Source: Oscillospiraceae bacterium (lineage in GTDB: Bacteria > Bacillota > Clostridia > Oscillospirales > Ruminococcaceae). From it: a DNA stretch of 13,233 bases. A model generated the notes under the pieces. It saw nothing but the letters and a program-made list of their open reading frames with translations. It was not told where the DNA came from and did not search any database. The position numbers and the translations under genes were made by a program. The stretch spans positions 1 through 13,233 of the forward strand of contig CAAGEB010000039.1 of NCBI GenBank assembly GCA_900768705.1, given 5' to 3'. This document shows, in pieces, positions 1 to 8,200 of this stretch (its first letter is position 1; every line of letters begins with the position of its first letter).

Positions 1-219
1 GCAATCCACATTGCAAAGTATCGTTGGGAAAAAGCGGCTTGCCGCCCCCTTCCCCCTCGGGGGAAGGGGGTTAGGGGGATAGGGGCTGGGAATAGAACAG
101 ACTTATTACCTTACAGGCACTGACTAATCTATTTTTCAATGTACCGTTGGGAATTACCCGCAGTGTTACGCTGCCCTTACAGCCACGGACTAATTCATAT
201 CGCAAAGTACCGTTAGGAA
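1..219 (+). repeat. 66-bp-period repeat island, left copy
   Basis: Three units of a dispersed repeat occupy this gene-free stretch. A partial unit runs from 1 to 30, and two full 43-bp units lie at 111-153 and 177-219. Each full unit starts with TTACAG and ends with GTACCGTTGGGAA or a close variant. The two full units are separated by 23 bp (154-176, TTACCCGC...GCTGCCC), and an almost identical 23-bp connector occurs at 11446-11468. The partial unit is followed by GCGGCTTGCCGC, as is the last unit at 11511-11526. Between units there is a GC-rich perfect hairpin at 46-70. The window edge cuts the island. No open frame with a ribosome binding site is visible here. Function is unknown. Confidence 0.8.
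46..70. repeat. perfect GC-rich inverted repeat
   Basis: The sequence CCCCCTTCCCC is followed after a few bases by its exact complement GGGGAAGGGGG. It belongs to the repeat island and is similar in style to the hairpins at 11206-11295. There is no run of T after it on either strand, so it is not a typical intrinsic terminator. Confidence 0.75.
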
Positions 220-263
220 CAGCCACCGAAACACTCGGAAAGATAAGGTTTCATCAACAGAAT

Positions 264-290
264 GAACGCTCCCGAAAGACGAGAGCGTTC
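264..290. repeat. 8-bp inverted repeat downstream of the stalk-protein gene
   Basis: GAACGCTC at 264-271 pairs perfectly with GAGCGTTC at 283-290, 26 bp beyond the stop codon of the minus-strand gene at 317-724. The position suits a transcription end or mRNA-stabilising hairpin. No U-tract follows on the minus strand, so a true intrinsic terminator is not supported. Confidence 0.5.
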
Positions 291-316
291 CTTACACTAT
301 TATATTACTGCTCCGC

Positions 317-724
317 TTATTTGTTGCGGCGGTATGCTGCAACGGTAACTCCCATTGCTGCCAGTACGGCTGTTGCCGCAGTATAACCGAAGGTCATAAC
401 GCCTGTGGAGGGGTTGCCTGCGGTTGTGTTGTTGACGCCTGTGTTTCCTGCATTGTTCACTGTGGTGTTGTTCGCGGTGTTATTGTTGGTGTGATTGTCC
501 GCAGCTCCGCCGTTTACGGTGTTATTGCCTGCGGTGTCGTTTCCGGTAACTCCGTCCACAATATCCTCTCCCGCATTCACAACGCCGTTTACTATATCTT
601 CACCCGCATTCACCGCACCGTTTACCGCATTGCCCACAACGCCGCCGGTAGTTGCCGCAGACGCTGCCGTAAGTGCCGCAAAACAGCAGATTGACGCTGC
701 TGCCGCCGATATCTTCTTTATCAT
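317..724 (-). CDS. small cell-wall-anchored surface protein with NPSTG sorting signal
   Basis: The 135-residue product has a signal peptide (MIKK, then an Ala-rich hydrophobic stretch ending near ASAA at residue 24). A short repeat follows in which NAGEDIV occurs twice, and then an Asn/Thr-rich low-complexity stretch of about 55 residues. The C-terminus is a classic sorting signal: NPSTG, a hydrophobic segment of about 20 residues, and the basic tail YRRNK. Sortases attach such proteins to peptidoglycan, and NPxTG is a known variant of LPxTG. The middle therefore probably serves as a flexible wall-spanning stalk, but it contains no recognisable enzymatic or binding domain. The start is supported by AAGGAG seven bases before the ATG. 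No sortase gene lies in the window. The specific role is unknown. Confidence 0.8.
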   Translation of the reverse strand: MIKKISAAAASICCFAALTAASAATTGGVVGNAVNGAVNAGEDIVNGVVNAGEDIVDGVTGNDTAGNNTVNGGAADNHTNNNTANNTTVNNAGNTGVNNTTAGNPSTGVMTFGYTAATAVLAAMGVTVAAYRRNK

Positions 725-746
725 AAACTAACTCCTTTTTGCAGAT

Positions 747-766
747 TTGCGTGAAATTCCACGCAA
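747..766. repeat. inverted repeat between mmcQ and the surface-protein gene
   Basis: TTGCGTG (747-753) and CACGCAA (760-766) form a perfect 7-bp stem with a 6-base loop, in the 84-bp gap between the two minus-strand genes. On the plus strand TTTTATT follows, so it resembles a weak terminator in that direction. On the minus strand it sits 23 bp upstream of the start codon and could be an operator or leader hairpin. No convincing -35/-10 pair was found in this gap. Confidence 0.45.
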
Positions 767-808
767 TTTTATTATCCGCAAACAGGTGTTTTTTATAACG
801 GGTAAATA

Positions 809-1189
809 TTAGTCCCCGGATTTTGGCTTTTTATTTCTGCGGTTTACGGAAATTTTAGCAATTTTTTCCGTAAGAGAAAAGCTTTTCAGCGTCATTCTGC
901 GGATTTCCTCCTCGGGAACATCGCTGTCAAGAAAAACGCTGTTCCAATGCACCTTGTTCATGTGATAAGCGGGAATAACCCCCTTATACACGCTCCTCAG
1001 GAAATCCGCCTCCTGCGGGTCGCATTTCATATTCACAATCCACTTTTCCCGATAAAGCATAACCAGCGCAAACCATTTTCCGGTATTTTCATGACGGACA
1101 ACGGTTGTTTCAAAATCCCCGGGAAAGGGACAATCCGTCTCCGAACCGCCTATGGTTCCGCAAAATTCCAGAAATTGTTCTTTAGTCAT
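809..1189 (-). CDS. MmcQ/YjbR family protein
   Basis: The 126-residue product matches the MmcQ/YjbR (CyaY-like fold) family in length and pattern. It has an N-terminal FLEFCGTIGGSETDCPF stretch, a central WFALVMLYREKWIVNMKCDP strand region, and the late motif YHMNKVHWNSVFLDSDVPEEE typical of these proteins. They are small cytoplasmic proteins often labelled DNA-binding, but their biochemical role is poorly established. The C-terminus is Lys/Arg-rich (NRRNKKPKSGD), which is compatible with nucleic-acid contact. The ATG lies inside the last codons of the upstream dihydrofolate reductase gene (8-bp overlap, different frame) and has no strong ribosome binding site, so translation is probably coupled to folA. 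Family assignment is confident; function is not. Confidence 0.85.
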   Translation of the reverse strand: MTKEQFLEFCGTIGGSETDCPFPGDFETTVVRHENTGKWFALVMLYREKWIVNMKCDPQEADFLRSVYKGVIPAYHMNKVHWNSVFLDSDVPEEEIRRMTLKSFSLTEKIAKISVNRRNKKPKSGD

Positions 1190-1673
1190 TTTCTTTACCC
1201 GGTCTTACATATCTGAAAAAGCGGATTTTCCGACAGCCTGTTTCCACCAATGCGGAAGCCTCCGCAAGCCGCCAAGCCTTATTATGCTCAGGTTCCGTGA
1301 AAAATACATCTCCCGCAAAATTTTCATACACACGGGTTATCAGAACTTCATCGCAGTAAGGCTCCAGCTGCTTGTAAATTTCTCCGCCGCCTATCACGAA
1401 AACCCGCTCCATATCCGCCGTATAATTCAGCAGCGTTTCAATATCATTGAAAACCTTTGCCCCCTCAATCTCCTCCGAGCTGCGGGAAAGCACCAGATTT
1501 TCCCGGTTGGGAAGCGGTCTTTTCGGAAAGGATTCGTAGGTCTTTCTGCCCATAATCACCGTGCTTCCTTTTGTAGTCTCCCTGAAATGCTTCATATCCT
1601 CGGGCAGACTGCACAAAAGCCCGCCGTCTCTTCCGATAGCGGCGTCGTTGTCCATAACAAGTATCAGCGTCAT
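1182..1673 (-). CDS. folA: dihydrofolate reductase
   Basis: Dihydrofolate reductase reduces dihydrofolate to tetrahydrofolate with NADPH in the cytoplasm. The 163-residue product has the expected size and landmarks: AIGRDGGLLCSLPEDMKHF near the N-terminus with the catalytic acid in LPED (Asp26), the NADPH-binding MGRKTYESFP, LPNRENLVLSR, and the late VFVIGGGEIYK glycine motif. The open frame extends 18 codons further upstream, but the start at 1673 is chosen because GGAGG sits five bases before that ATG and family similarity begins there. No thymidylate synthase gene lies nearby. The start codon is only about 28 bases past the terminator of the upstream RNA gene, leaving no room for its own promoter. 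Expression therefore probably depends on read-through from the 6S RNA gene or from pcrA. Confidence 0.95.
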   Translation of the reverse strand: MTLILVMDNDAAIGRDGGLLCSLPEDMKHFRETTKGSTVIMGRKTYESFPKRPLPNRENLVLSRSSEEIEGAKVFNDIETLLNYTADMERVFVIGGGEIYKQLEPYCDEVLITRVYENFAGDVFFTEPEHNKAWRLAEASALVETGCRKIRFFRYVRPGKEND

Positions 1674-1697
1674 AATTTCCTCCGGAAAACAATTTTC

Positions 1698-1737
1698 AAA
1701 AAAAACAAAAGCCGCAAACCGTATCACAGTCTGCGGC
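1698..1737 (-). terminator. intrinsic terminator of the 6S-like RNA
   Basis: On the minus strand GCCGCAGAC (1737-1729) pairs with GTTTGCGGC (1719-1711), a 9-bp stem with one G-U pair and a 9-base loop. It is followed by TTTTGTTTTTTTT. This is a strong intrinsic terminator placed between the RNA gene and the folA ribosome binding site, so it may also limit read-through into folA. Confidence 0.9.
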
Positions 1738-1943
1738 GTAATTTCCGTAAATGCGGACGCCGTTTCAGCAGAAACATCACATCGGAACTCTCCCGACCAA
1801 CGCCCGCATCTTCACCGAACCGCGAACCCTATCGGGCTCCCGGTGCACGGAGTGGGAAACCAAGCTCCGATTTCCCTTCTCTTGAATATATTATCGGCAG
1901 CATTTTCCAAAACTTTAGCGAACCGGGCTTATTTGGTAATATT
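1702..1943 (-). ncRNA. ssrS: 6S RNA (RNA polymerase-binding regulatory RNA)
   Basis: 6S RNA mimics an open promoter and sequesters housekeeping RNA polymerase. The minus strand of this 277-bp gap folds in the 6S way. A closing stem pairs 1914-1900 (AGTTTTGGAAAATGC) with 1754-1740 (GCATTTACGGAAATT) with two mismatches, continued by GCCG/CGGC. A large central bubble follows, with an AT/purine-rich 5' side (1894-1872) and a 3' side (1780-1763) carrying the small hairpin GTTTC-TGCT-GAAAC. The apical arm is ATCGGAGCTT (1871-1862) paired with GAGTTCCGAT (1790-1781), topped by CACCG/CGGTG and GAGCCC-GATA-GGGTTC. The apical string CGCGGTTCGGTGAAGATGC closely resembles CGCGGUUGGUGAGCAUGC as I recall it from E. 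coli 6S RNA. The exact ends are inferred from the promoter and terminator. A different structured RNA is possible but less likely. Confidence 0.8.
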
Positions 1944-1949
1944 GCACAA

Positions 1950-1955
1950 ATTATA
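1950..1955 (-). promoter_or_regulatory. consensus -10 element for the 6S-like RNA
   Basis: A perfect TATAAT on the minus strand overlaps the pcrA stop codon (1951-1953). It predicts transcription starting near 1943. The best -35 is only GAAACA, 18 bases upstream inside the pcrA coding sequence, so the -35 match is poor. The position just ahead of the folded RNA supports the call. Confidence 0.65.
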
Positions 1956-4299
1956 ATTTAGTTAGCTTTGCATTGTTTCTCATCACCGGTTTTTTGCCTC
2001 TGGTATCAAACTCAATGGTAATCATGGCGTCGTTGCCCATAAGCTTCACATCAACCACCGTGCCTTCTCCGAAGATATTATGGCGAACCCTGTCTCCGGG
2101 AGAATACGACTCTCTCGTGCCGCCGCCGTTGGAAGCGGTTTTCAGCTTGGCGGATTCCTCCCGCAGGAAGCTGTGCCGTTCGGGCTTCTGAACCGGCTGG
2201 AGGGTCTTTCTTGCCTCGCCCTGCTTTTCGCAAAGCCCCTCCGGTATTTCACGGATAAAGGTGGAAAGCTTGTTGGCGGAGGTTCGTCCGAAAAGCATTC
2301 TGTACCCCGTATGGGTGACATACAGCTTCTTTTTCGCACGGGTTATCGCCACATAGGCAAGCCTGCGCTCCTCCTCCATTTCGGAGCTGTCCATAAGGCT
2401 CATATAGCTGGGGAACACATTGTCCTCCGCCGCCACAATGAACACCACCGGGAATTCCAGACCCTTTGCACTGTGCATTGTCATCAGCGAAACCCTGTCG
2501 GAATCGGTATCAAAGTTATCGATATCCGACTGGAGCGAAGCGGATTCCAGAAAATCGGGCAATGCTGCTTCGGGATTTTCCTCCAGAAGCTGCAAAGCGT
2601 TGGATTTAAGCTCGTTGATATTGTCAATACGATTTACGCCCTCTTCGCCCTGCGCCCTGAGAGAATCAATATAGCCGCTCTTCTGCGCCACTGCGTCGAT
2701 AAGCTGATCCAGCGGCAAAGTATCCGCCAGCTCTCCGAACTCGTCAAACATTTCCGCCGCCGACTGTAACACTCCCGCTCTGCGGGCAAGGGTTTCATAC
2801 TGCGCCGCCTCTCTGCACACCTCGATAGGGCTGATATTCAGACCCTCGGAAATCTTGATAACCTCGTCAATGGTGGTGTCGCCGATTCCACGCTTCGGCT
2901 CGTTGATAACCCTGCGGAAACGGATTGCGTCGTAGGGATTTACAATAAGGGAAAGGTAGGAAAGAATATCCTTGACCTCTTTTCTGTCATAGAACCGCAG
3001 ACCGCCCACAATTTTGTAGGGAATTTTCGCCCGTGAAAGAGCAGTCTCAAAGCCTCTGGAAATGGCGTTTGTGCGGTACAGCAGCGCATAGTCGGAATAC
3101 TTTCCGCCCTCCTCAACGCCACGGGCGATTATATCCGCAACTCCCTTTGCCTCCAGCATTTCATTGGGAAAGGCGCAAATCTGAATTTTATCCCCCGCAC
3201 CGTTTTCGCTCCACAGCTTCTTGGGCTTGCGCTGAGAATTATTCTTGATAACCTCGTTTGCGGCGTCGAGAATATTGGAAGTGGAACGGTAATTCTGTTC
3301 CAGTCTGATTACGGTACAATCCCTGTACTGCTTTTCAAAGCTGAGGATATTTTCAATGGTTGCGCCCCGGAAACGGTAAATGGACTGGTCATCGTCTCCC
3401 ACAACGCACAGATTTCCCTCTTTTCCCGCCAGCAGCGATACCAGCTTGTACTGTACCACATTGGTATCCTGATATTCGTCCACCATTATGTACTTGTACA
3501 AATGCCGATAATGCTCCAGAACATCGGGATTTTCCTCAAAGAGCTTTACCGTCAGGAAAATAATGTCGTCGAAATCCAGTGCATTCGCCGCTTCCAGCGC
3601 ACTCTGATAATCCTTATACACCTCCGCAGTGCGTATCTGAATAAGCTCTGCGCTGTCCTGCGCCATCAGGATATAATCGTCTGCGGAAACCATTCTGTCC
3701 TTCAGCCGTGAAATATTGCTGCGGAACACCTTTGCGGAGATTACCTTTTCATCAATGCTCCGCTTTTTCATAATTTCCTTGATAAGCCGTTTGGAATCGT
3801 CGTCGTCGTAAATCGTAAAGCCCGATTTATAGCCCAGATGCTCTATCTCCCGGCGGAGTATCTTCACGCAGGCAGAATGAAAGGTGGAGGCATTGATTTT
3901 CTTTGCGTCCTCGCCTATCATGGAAATAAGCCTGTCCCGAAGCTCTCCCGCCGCCTTGTTGGTAAAGGTTATCGCCAGAATGTTCCACGGCTCCACGGGA
4001 TTTACGGCGACAATATCCGCCAGCCTCCGAATATTTTCGGGAGTTTTCTCCATTGCGGGAAATTCCGCCAGAAAGCTCTCCTGCTCCGGGGAAAGGGTTC
4101 TTTCCTCCGTATCGTGGTAGGCATTGCCGAAGCGCATCATATTGGCAATTCTGTTTACCAGAACGGTGGTTTTTCCGCTGCCTGCTCCCGCAATAATCAG
4201 CACCGACCCGTTCACACGGAAAATCGCCTTTTTCTGCATATCGTTGGCACGGGAGAAGCAGCTGCGAAGCGCCGCTTGTTTTAATTCAGTGTAATTCAT
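1951..4299 (-). CDS. pcrA: ATP-dependent DNA helicase PcrA/UvrD
   Basis: This is a superfamily 1A 3'-5' helicase acting in nucleotide excision repair, mismatch repair and removal of recombinase from DNA. All motifs are present in the 782-residue product: Walker A GAGSGKT (38-44), Ia TFTNKAAGEL (111-120), DEXX box VDEYQDT (273-279), III GDDDQSIYRFRGA (301-313), IV LEQNYRST (333-340), V MTMHSAKGLEFPVVF (606-620) and VI AYVAITRAKK (648-657). The last 50 residues (SPGDRVRHNIFGEGTVVDV onward) form the Tudor-like tail that contacts RNA polymerase in PcrA. The gap between motifs I and Ia is about 40 residues longer than in Bacillus-type PcrA. GAGG five bases before the ATG supports the start. It lies 13 bp after the SPFH gene and is probably co-transcribed with it. 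Confidence 0.95.
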   Translation of the reverse strand: MNYTELKQAALRSCFSRANDMQKKAIFRVNGSVLIIAGAGSGKTTVLVNRIANMMRFGNAYHDTEERTLSPEQESFLAEFPAMEKTPENIRRLADIVAVNPVEPWNILAITFTNKAAGELRDRLISMIGEDAKKINASTFHSACVKILRREIEHLGYKSGFTIYDDDDSKRLIKEIMKKRSIDEKVISAKVFRSNISRLKDRMVSADDYILMAQDSAELIQIRTAEVYKDYQSALEAANALDFDDIIFLTVKLFEENPDVLEHYRHLYKYIMVDEYQDTNVVQYKLVSLLAGKEGNLCVVGDDDQSIYRFRGATIENILSFEKQYRDCTVIRLEQNYRSTSNILDAANEVIKNNSQRKPKKLWSENGAGDKIQICAFPNEMLEAKGVADIIARGVEEGGKYSDYALLYRTNAISRGFETALSRAKIPYKIVGGLRFYDRKEVKDILSYLSLIVNPYDAIRFRRVINEPKRGIGDTTIDEVIKISEGLNISPIEVCREAAQYETLARRAGVLQSAAEMFDEFGELADTLPLDQLIDAVAQKSGYIDSLRAQGEEGVNRIDNINELKSNALQLLEENPEAALPDFLESASLQSDIDNFDTDSDRVSLMTMHSAKGLEFPVVFIVAAEDNVFPSYMSLMDSSEMEEERRLAYVAITRAKKKLYVTHTGYRMLFGRTSANKLSTFIREIPEGLCEKQGEARKTLQPVQKPERHSFLREESAKLKTASNGGGTRESYSPGDRVRHNIFGEGTVVDVKLMGNDAMITIEFDTRGKKPVMRNNAKLTKL

Positions 4300-4312
4300 T
4301 CAGTCCTCAACT

Positions 4313-5203
4313 TTACTCCGCATTGCTTCTGCTACCCGAAACGGACTGTCCGTCAATGGCAAAGAAGGGATTAACCTCCGTGCCGATAGCCTGCGGCAGC
4401 TCGCCGTTCCAGTTGTTAATTTTCAGATAGTCGATATAGTCCGGGCTTTTTGAAAGCTGCTCCTGAACCGCCTTGATAGCATAAGCCTCTGCGTCTGCCT
4501 TGATTTTCTGGGAATCTGCCTCCGCCTGAGCGGCGATTACCTGCTGTCTTGCTTCCTCTTCCTTTTCCACGGTTTTATTCTGCATTTTCAGAGCGTCCTG
4601 AGCGGCGATAACCTTTGCCTGAATGGACTGCTCGAAGGCGTCGTCAAAGGAAAGGTTTTCAATCGCAAAGGCGGTGACGATAATGCCCTGCGGCTCGAGA
4701 GTCTTTTTCAGCTCCTCGTAAATGCTGTTCTGAACTGCGGAACGATTCTGAACCAGATCCTCCGCCTTTACCTTGCCGATTTCGTCCTTGGAAATTTTCG
4801 CCACATTGGGAACCAGAAGCTTGGTTTCCACATTTTCAATGCCCGTCTGACGAATGATGTCGGAGAGCTTTGTGCCGTCGTAGCAGTAATTCAGCTTCAG
4901 GGAAAGGCTGTCCACGGTCTGGGTGTCCGAGGTGTAGGCGTCGGACTGAACGGAATAAATCTGCTCACGGGTATCCACCTCACGGATTTCCTCGATAAAG
5001 GGAATGTGGGCGTTAAGACCTGCCGTAAGGGTGCTGTTTTCAATCTTGCCGAAGCGGTATTTCACTCCGATAAAGCCCTCGTGTACAACCGTAAAGCTGT
5101 TGAAGATCACAATGAGAAGCACTACCACAATCAGCACCGCCAGTGCAATTCCGCCGAATTTCTTTGTGTTTTTCGTTTCCGTTGAGAATTTGTTGTCTGC
5201 CAT
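4313..5203 (-). CDS. SPFH/prohibitin-family membrane protein
   Basis: The 296-residue product begins with a short polar N-terminus. One membrane segment follows at about residues 18-38 (GGIALAVLIVVVLLIVIF), then an SPFH (Band 7) domain (from VVHEGFIGVKYRFGKI to about residue 205). After it comes an Ala/Glu/Gln-rich coiled coil (QNKTVEKEEEARQQVIAAQA...) to about residue 265. Such proteins oligomerise on the membrane, organising microdomains or regulating FtsH-type proteolysis; the partner here is unknown. The frame is open 21 codons further upstream, but GGAGG six bases before the ATG at 5203 fixes the start. It follows the large activase gene by 65 bp and precedes pcrA by 13 bp, consistent with one operon. 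Prohibitin-like is a better fit than HflC or flotillin, though these overlap. Confidence 0.88.
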   Translation of the reverse strand: MADNKFSTETKNTKKFGGIALAVLIVVVLLIVIFNSFTVVHEGFIGVKYRFGKIENSTLTAGLNAHIPFIEEIREVDTREQIYSVQSDAYTSDTQTVDSLSLKLNYCYDGTKLSDIIRQTGIENVETKLLVPNVAKISKDEIGKVKAEDLVQNRSAVQNSIYEELKKTLEPQGIIVTAFAIENLSFDDAFEQSIQAKVIAAQDALKMQNKTVEKEEEARQQVIAAQAEADSQKIKADAEAYAIKAVQEQLSKSPDYIDYLKINNWNGELPQAIGTEVNPFFAIDGQSVSGSRSNAE

Positions 5204-5268
5204 AATAAACCTCCGTATTATTTGCACCGCCCGGGGAAGTCCCGCTGTACTGCGGCGATTATTCAATT

Positions 5269-8200
5269 CTATTTTATCGAGGACACCAGCTCGGAATATT
5301 TGTCCTCGGCTTTAAACTCCGGCACAACCGCCCGTCTGCTGATTCCCGCCCGTGCAAACGCCTGGGTAAGCATAAGCTTTATTCTGTTTACCTGATTTAC
5401 CTCCGAAGCTCCCGGGTCGAAATCCACGGCAACGATATTGCTTTCCGGGTGCTGCCGCCTTATCTCGCCGATAACGCCCTTTCCCGTAACATGATTGGGC
5501 AGGCAGGCGAAGGGCTGCATACATACGATATTGGGAACGCCCTCCTCGATAAGCTCCAGCATTTCCGCTGAAAGGAACCAGCCCTCGCCGGCAATGTTTC
5601 CGGGAGAAACGATAGGTCTGACCTTTTCCCGCATTTCAAAAATATCCCCGGGACAGCCGAATTTCGTTCCCTTAACCGCCTTGCGGTAACTGCCCTCCAT
5701 AAATTTGAAAGCCCTGATTACGGAATTTTCCGCAAACCGCTTGAGCCGTGAGCAGTAAAGCAGCTCGGATTTGGTTTTGCCGTGGGAGCAGATGTAATAG
5801 AAGAATCCCATAAGGTCGGGAACCACCACCTCGCAGCCCTCGTTTTCCAGCAGCCCGATTATGTCGTTGTTGGCAACCGGGTGGAATTTTACGAGAATTT
5901 CGCCCACCAAACCGATTTTCGGCTTTTTAATATCCCGTACCGGGAATTCGGAAAATTCCTTTACGATATTCCGTACATTTTCGTTGAAGCGGGGCAGAGA
6001 AACGGATTTAAGCTCGTCTCTCAGGAAAAGCCGCCATTTCTCATACAGAGCGTTTGCGCTGCCCTTTTCCACCTCGTAGGGACGAACCTTGTAAAGGCAT
6101 CTGGAAAGCACATCGCCGTAAATTATGGACATAAACGCCCGAACCGCCAGCGTTGCGGAAATCTTGAAGCCGCTCTGCTTTTCCAGTCCCACCACATTCA
6201 GCGAGATAAGGGGAATTTTCTCAAAGCCTGCGTCCTTCAGTGCCTTTTTCAGCATACCCACATAGTTTGTGGCACGGCAGGCGCCGCCTGTCTGGGTTAT
6301 CATAACCGAGGTATTGTCAAGGTCGTACTTGCCGCTGTTCAGCGCATATATCAGCTGTCCCACGATAAGTATGGAGGGATAGCAGGCGTCGTTGTTCACA
6401 TACTTCAAGCCCTCGTCCACCACCGCCTTGGAACAGTCCTTCAAAATAACCACATTATAGCCGCTGTGACCGAATGCTGCCTCCAGCAGGTCGAAATGTA
6501 TGGGAGCCATCTGCGGACAGAGAATGGTGTGGGTTTTGCGCATTTCCTTGGTGAACTCCGGCTGTCTTATGTAGCCCAGATGTCCGCGGACGGGCTTGTA
6601 TTTGTGCCTTGCCCGCTCGTCCATAACGGAAATCAGCGAACGCAGGCGTATTCTTGCGGCTCCCAGATTGTTCACCTCGTCGATTTTCAGGCAGGTGTAC
6701 AGCTTTCCGAAGCTGCGAAGAATTTCCTGAACCTCGTCGGTGGTAATTGCGTCCAGACCGCAGCCGAAGGAATTCAGCTGAACCAGCTCCAGACAGTCGG
6801 TATCACCCACAAGATGCGCTGCGGCATACAGTCTGGTGTGATAAGTCCACTGGTCAACCACACGGATAGGACGGACGATTTTAGCCATGTGCGCCACGGA
6901 ATCCTCTGTCAGCACCGCAAAGCCGTAGCCGGAAATCATTTCCGGAAGACCGTGATTTATTTCCGGGTCAACATGGTAGGGTCGTCCCGCCAGCACTATT
7001 CCCCGCTTGCCGTTTTCCTTCAGGTATTTCAGGGTTTCGTCGCCCTTGCGGCGCATTTCCGCCTTGAATTCGGCGTCTGCGGCGTATGCCTTTTCCAGTG
7101 CGGAGGCAATCTCCGCCTTTGTGATATTCTTTTCGGGAACAGCCTTGGTGAATTCCTCGAAAAGACGCTGTTCCATACGCTTTTCGTTGAAAATCGGCAG
7201 GAAGGGGTTCATAAACTTCACCGATTCCCGAAGCTCGGGAACAGAGTTTCTGATAACCTCGCTGTAGGTTGCAACAACAGGGCAGTTGTAGTGATTGTCT
7301 CCGCCGTTGTCATCGCCCATTTCATAGGGCATAGCGGGGTAGAAAATCAGCTTTACTCCGCTGTCGATAAGGGACTGGATATGTCCGTGCGCCAGCTTTG
7401 CGGGATAGCAAACCGATTCGCTGGGCATGGTCTCAATGCCCTTGTCGTAGATTGCTCTGGAGGATTTCGGCGAAAGCTTCACGGAAAATCCCAGCTCGGT
7501 AAGCAGTCTGTGCCAGAAGGGATAGTTTTCGTACATACCCAGCACTCTCGGCAGACCGATAACGCCTCTGGGAGCCTTGTCCTCGGGAAGACATTCCCTG
7601 TCGAAAAGCAGATGATTCTTGTAATCGTAAAGATTGGGAAGCTTTTCGCCGCCGGAGGTATTTCCTGCGCCCCGTTCGCAGCGGTTATTGCTTATGTACC
7701 GCTTGCCGTCGGAGAATTTGCTGATTGTAAGCAGGCAGTTATTGGAGCATTTGCCGCAGCGGGCGGTGGTTTTTTCCACATGGAAATTTTCCAGCTCTTG
7801 GGGCTTTGCAATGGTACCGGGAACGCCGTCGTCCCGCTCCATTGCCACCAGTGCGCTTCCGTATGCGCCCATCAGTCCCGCCTTATCGGGACGAACGGCA
7901 TTCTTGCCCACGATAAGCTCAAAGGCACGAAGCACGCTGTCGTTCATAAAGGTGCCGCCCTGAACTATAATCTTATCGCCCATTGAAGCGGTGTCACGAA
8001 GCTTGATTACCTTGAACAAAGCGTTCTTGCAGACGGAATAGGAAAGTCCTGCGGAAATATCCGCAACGGTTGCGCCCTCCTTCTGCGCCTGCTTGACACG
8101 GGAATTCATAAACACCGTGCAGCGGGAACCCAAATCCACGGGATTTTCCGCCGAAAGTCCGAGAACGGCAAATTCTCTGCTGGACATTCCCAGCGCATTG

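Noticed and set aside
111..219. CRISPR-like array, because units repeat at a 66-bp period with 20-base variable parts.
   Set aside because: There are only two or three units per island, the variable parts are partly similar to each other, the long blocks are imperfect, and no cas genes are present.
264..290. Intrinsic terminator of the surface-protein gene.
   Set aside because: The stem is good but no run of U follows on the minus strand, so it is listed only as an inverted repeat.
1674..1727. Upstream 18-codon extension of dihydrofolate reductase.
   Set aside because: It would start inside the RNA terminator region, lacks a ribosome binding site and adds residues not found in the family; GGAGG precedes the internal ATG at 1673.
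5782..7986. A 734-codon open frame on the plus strand.
   Set aside because: It lies entirely inside the activase gene on the other strand, has no recognisable domain, and its His/Gln/Val-rich composition is typical of an antisense shadow frame.
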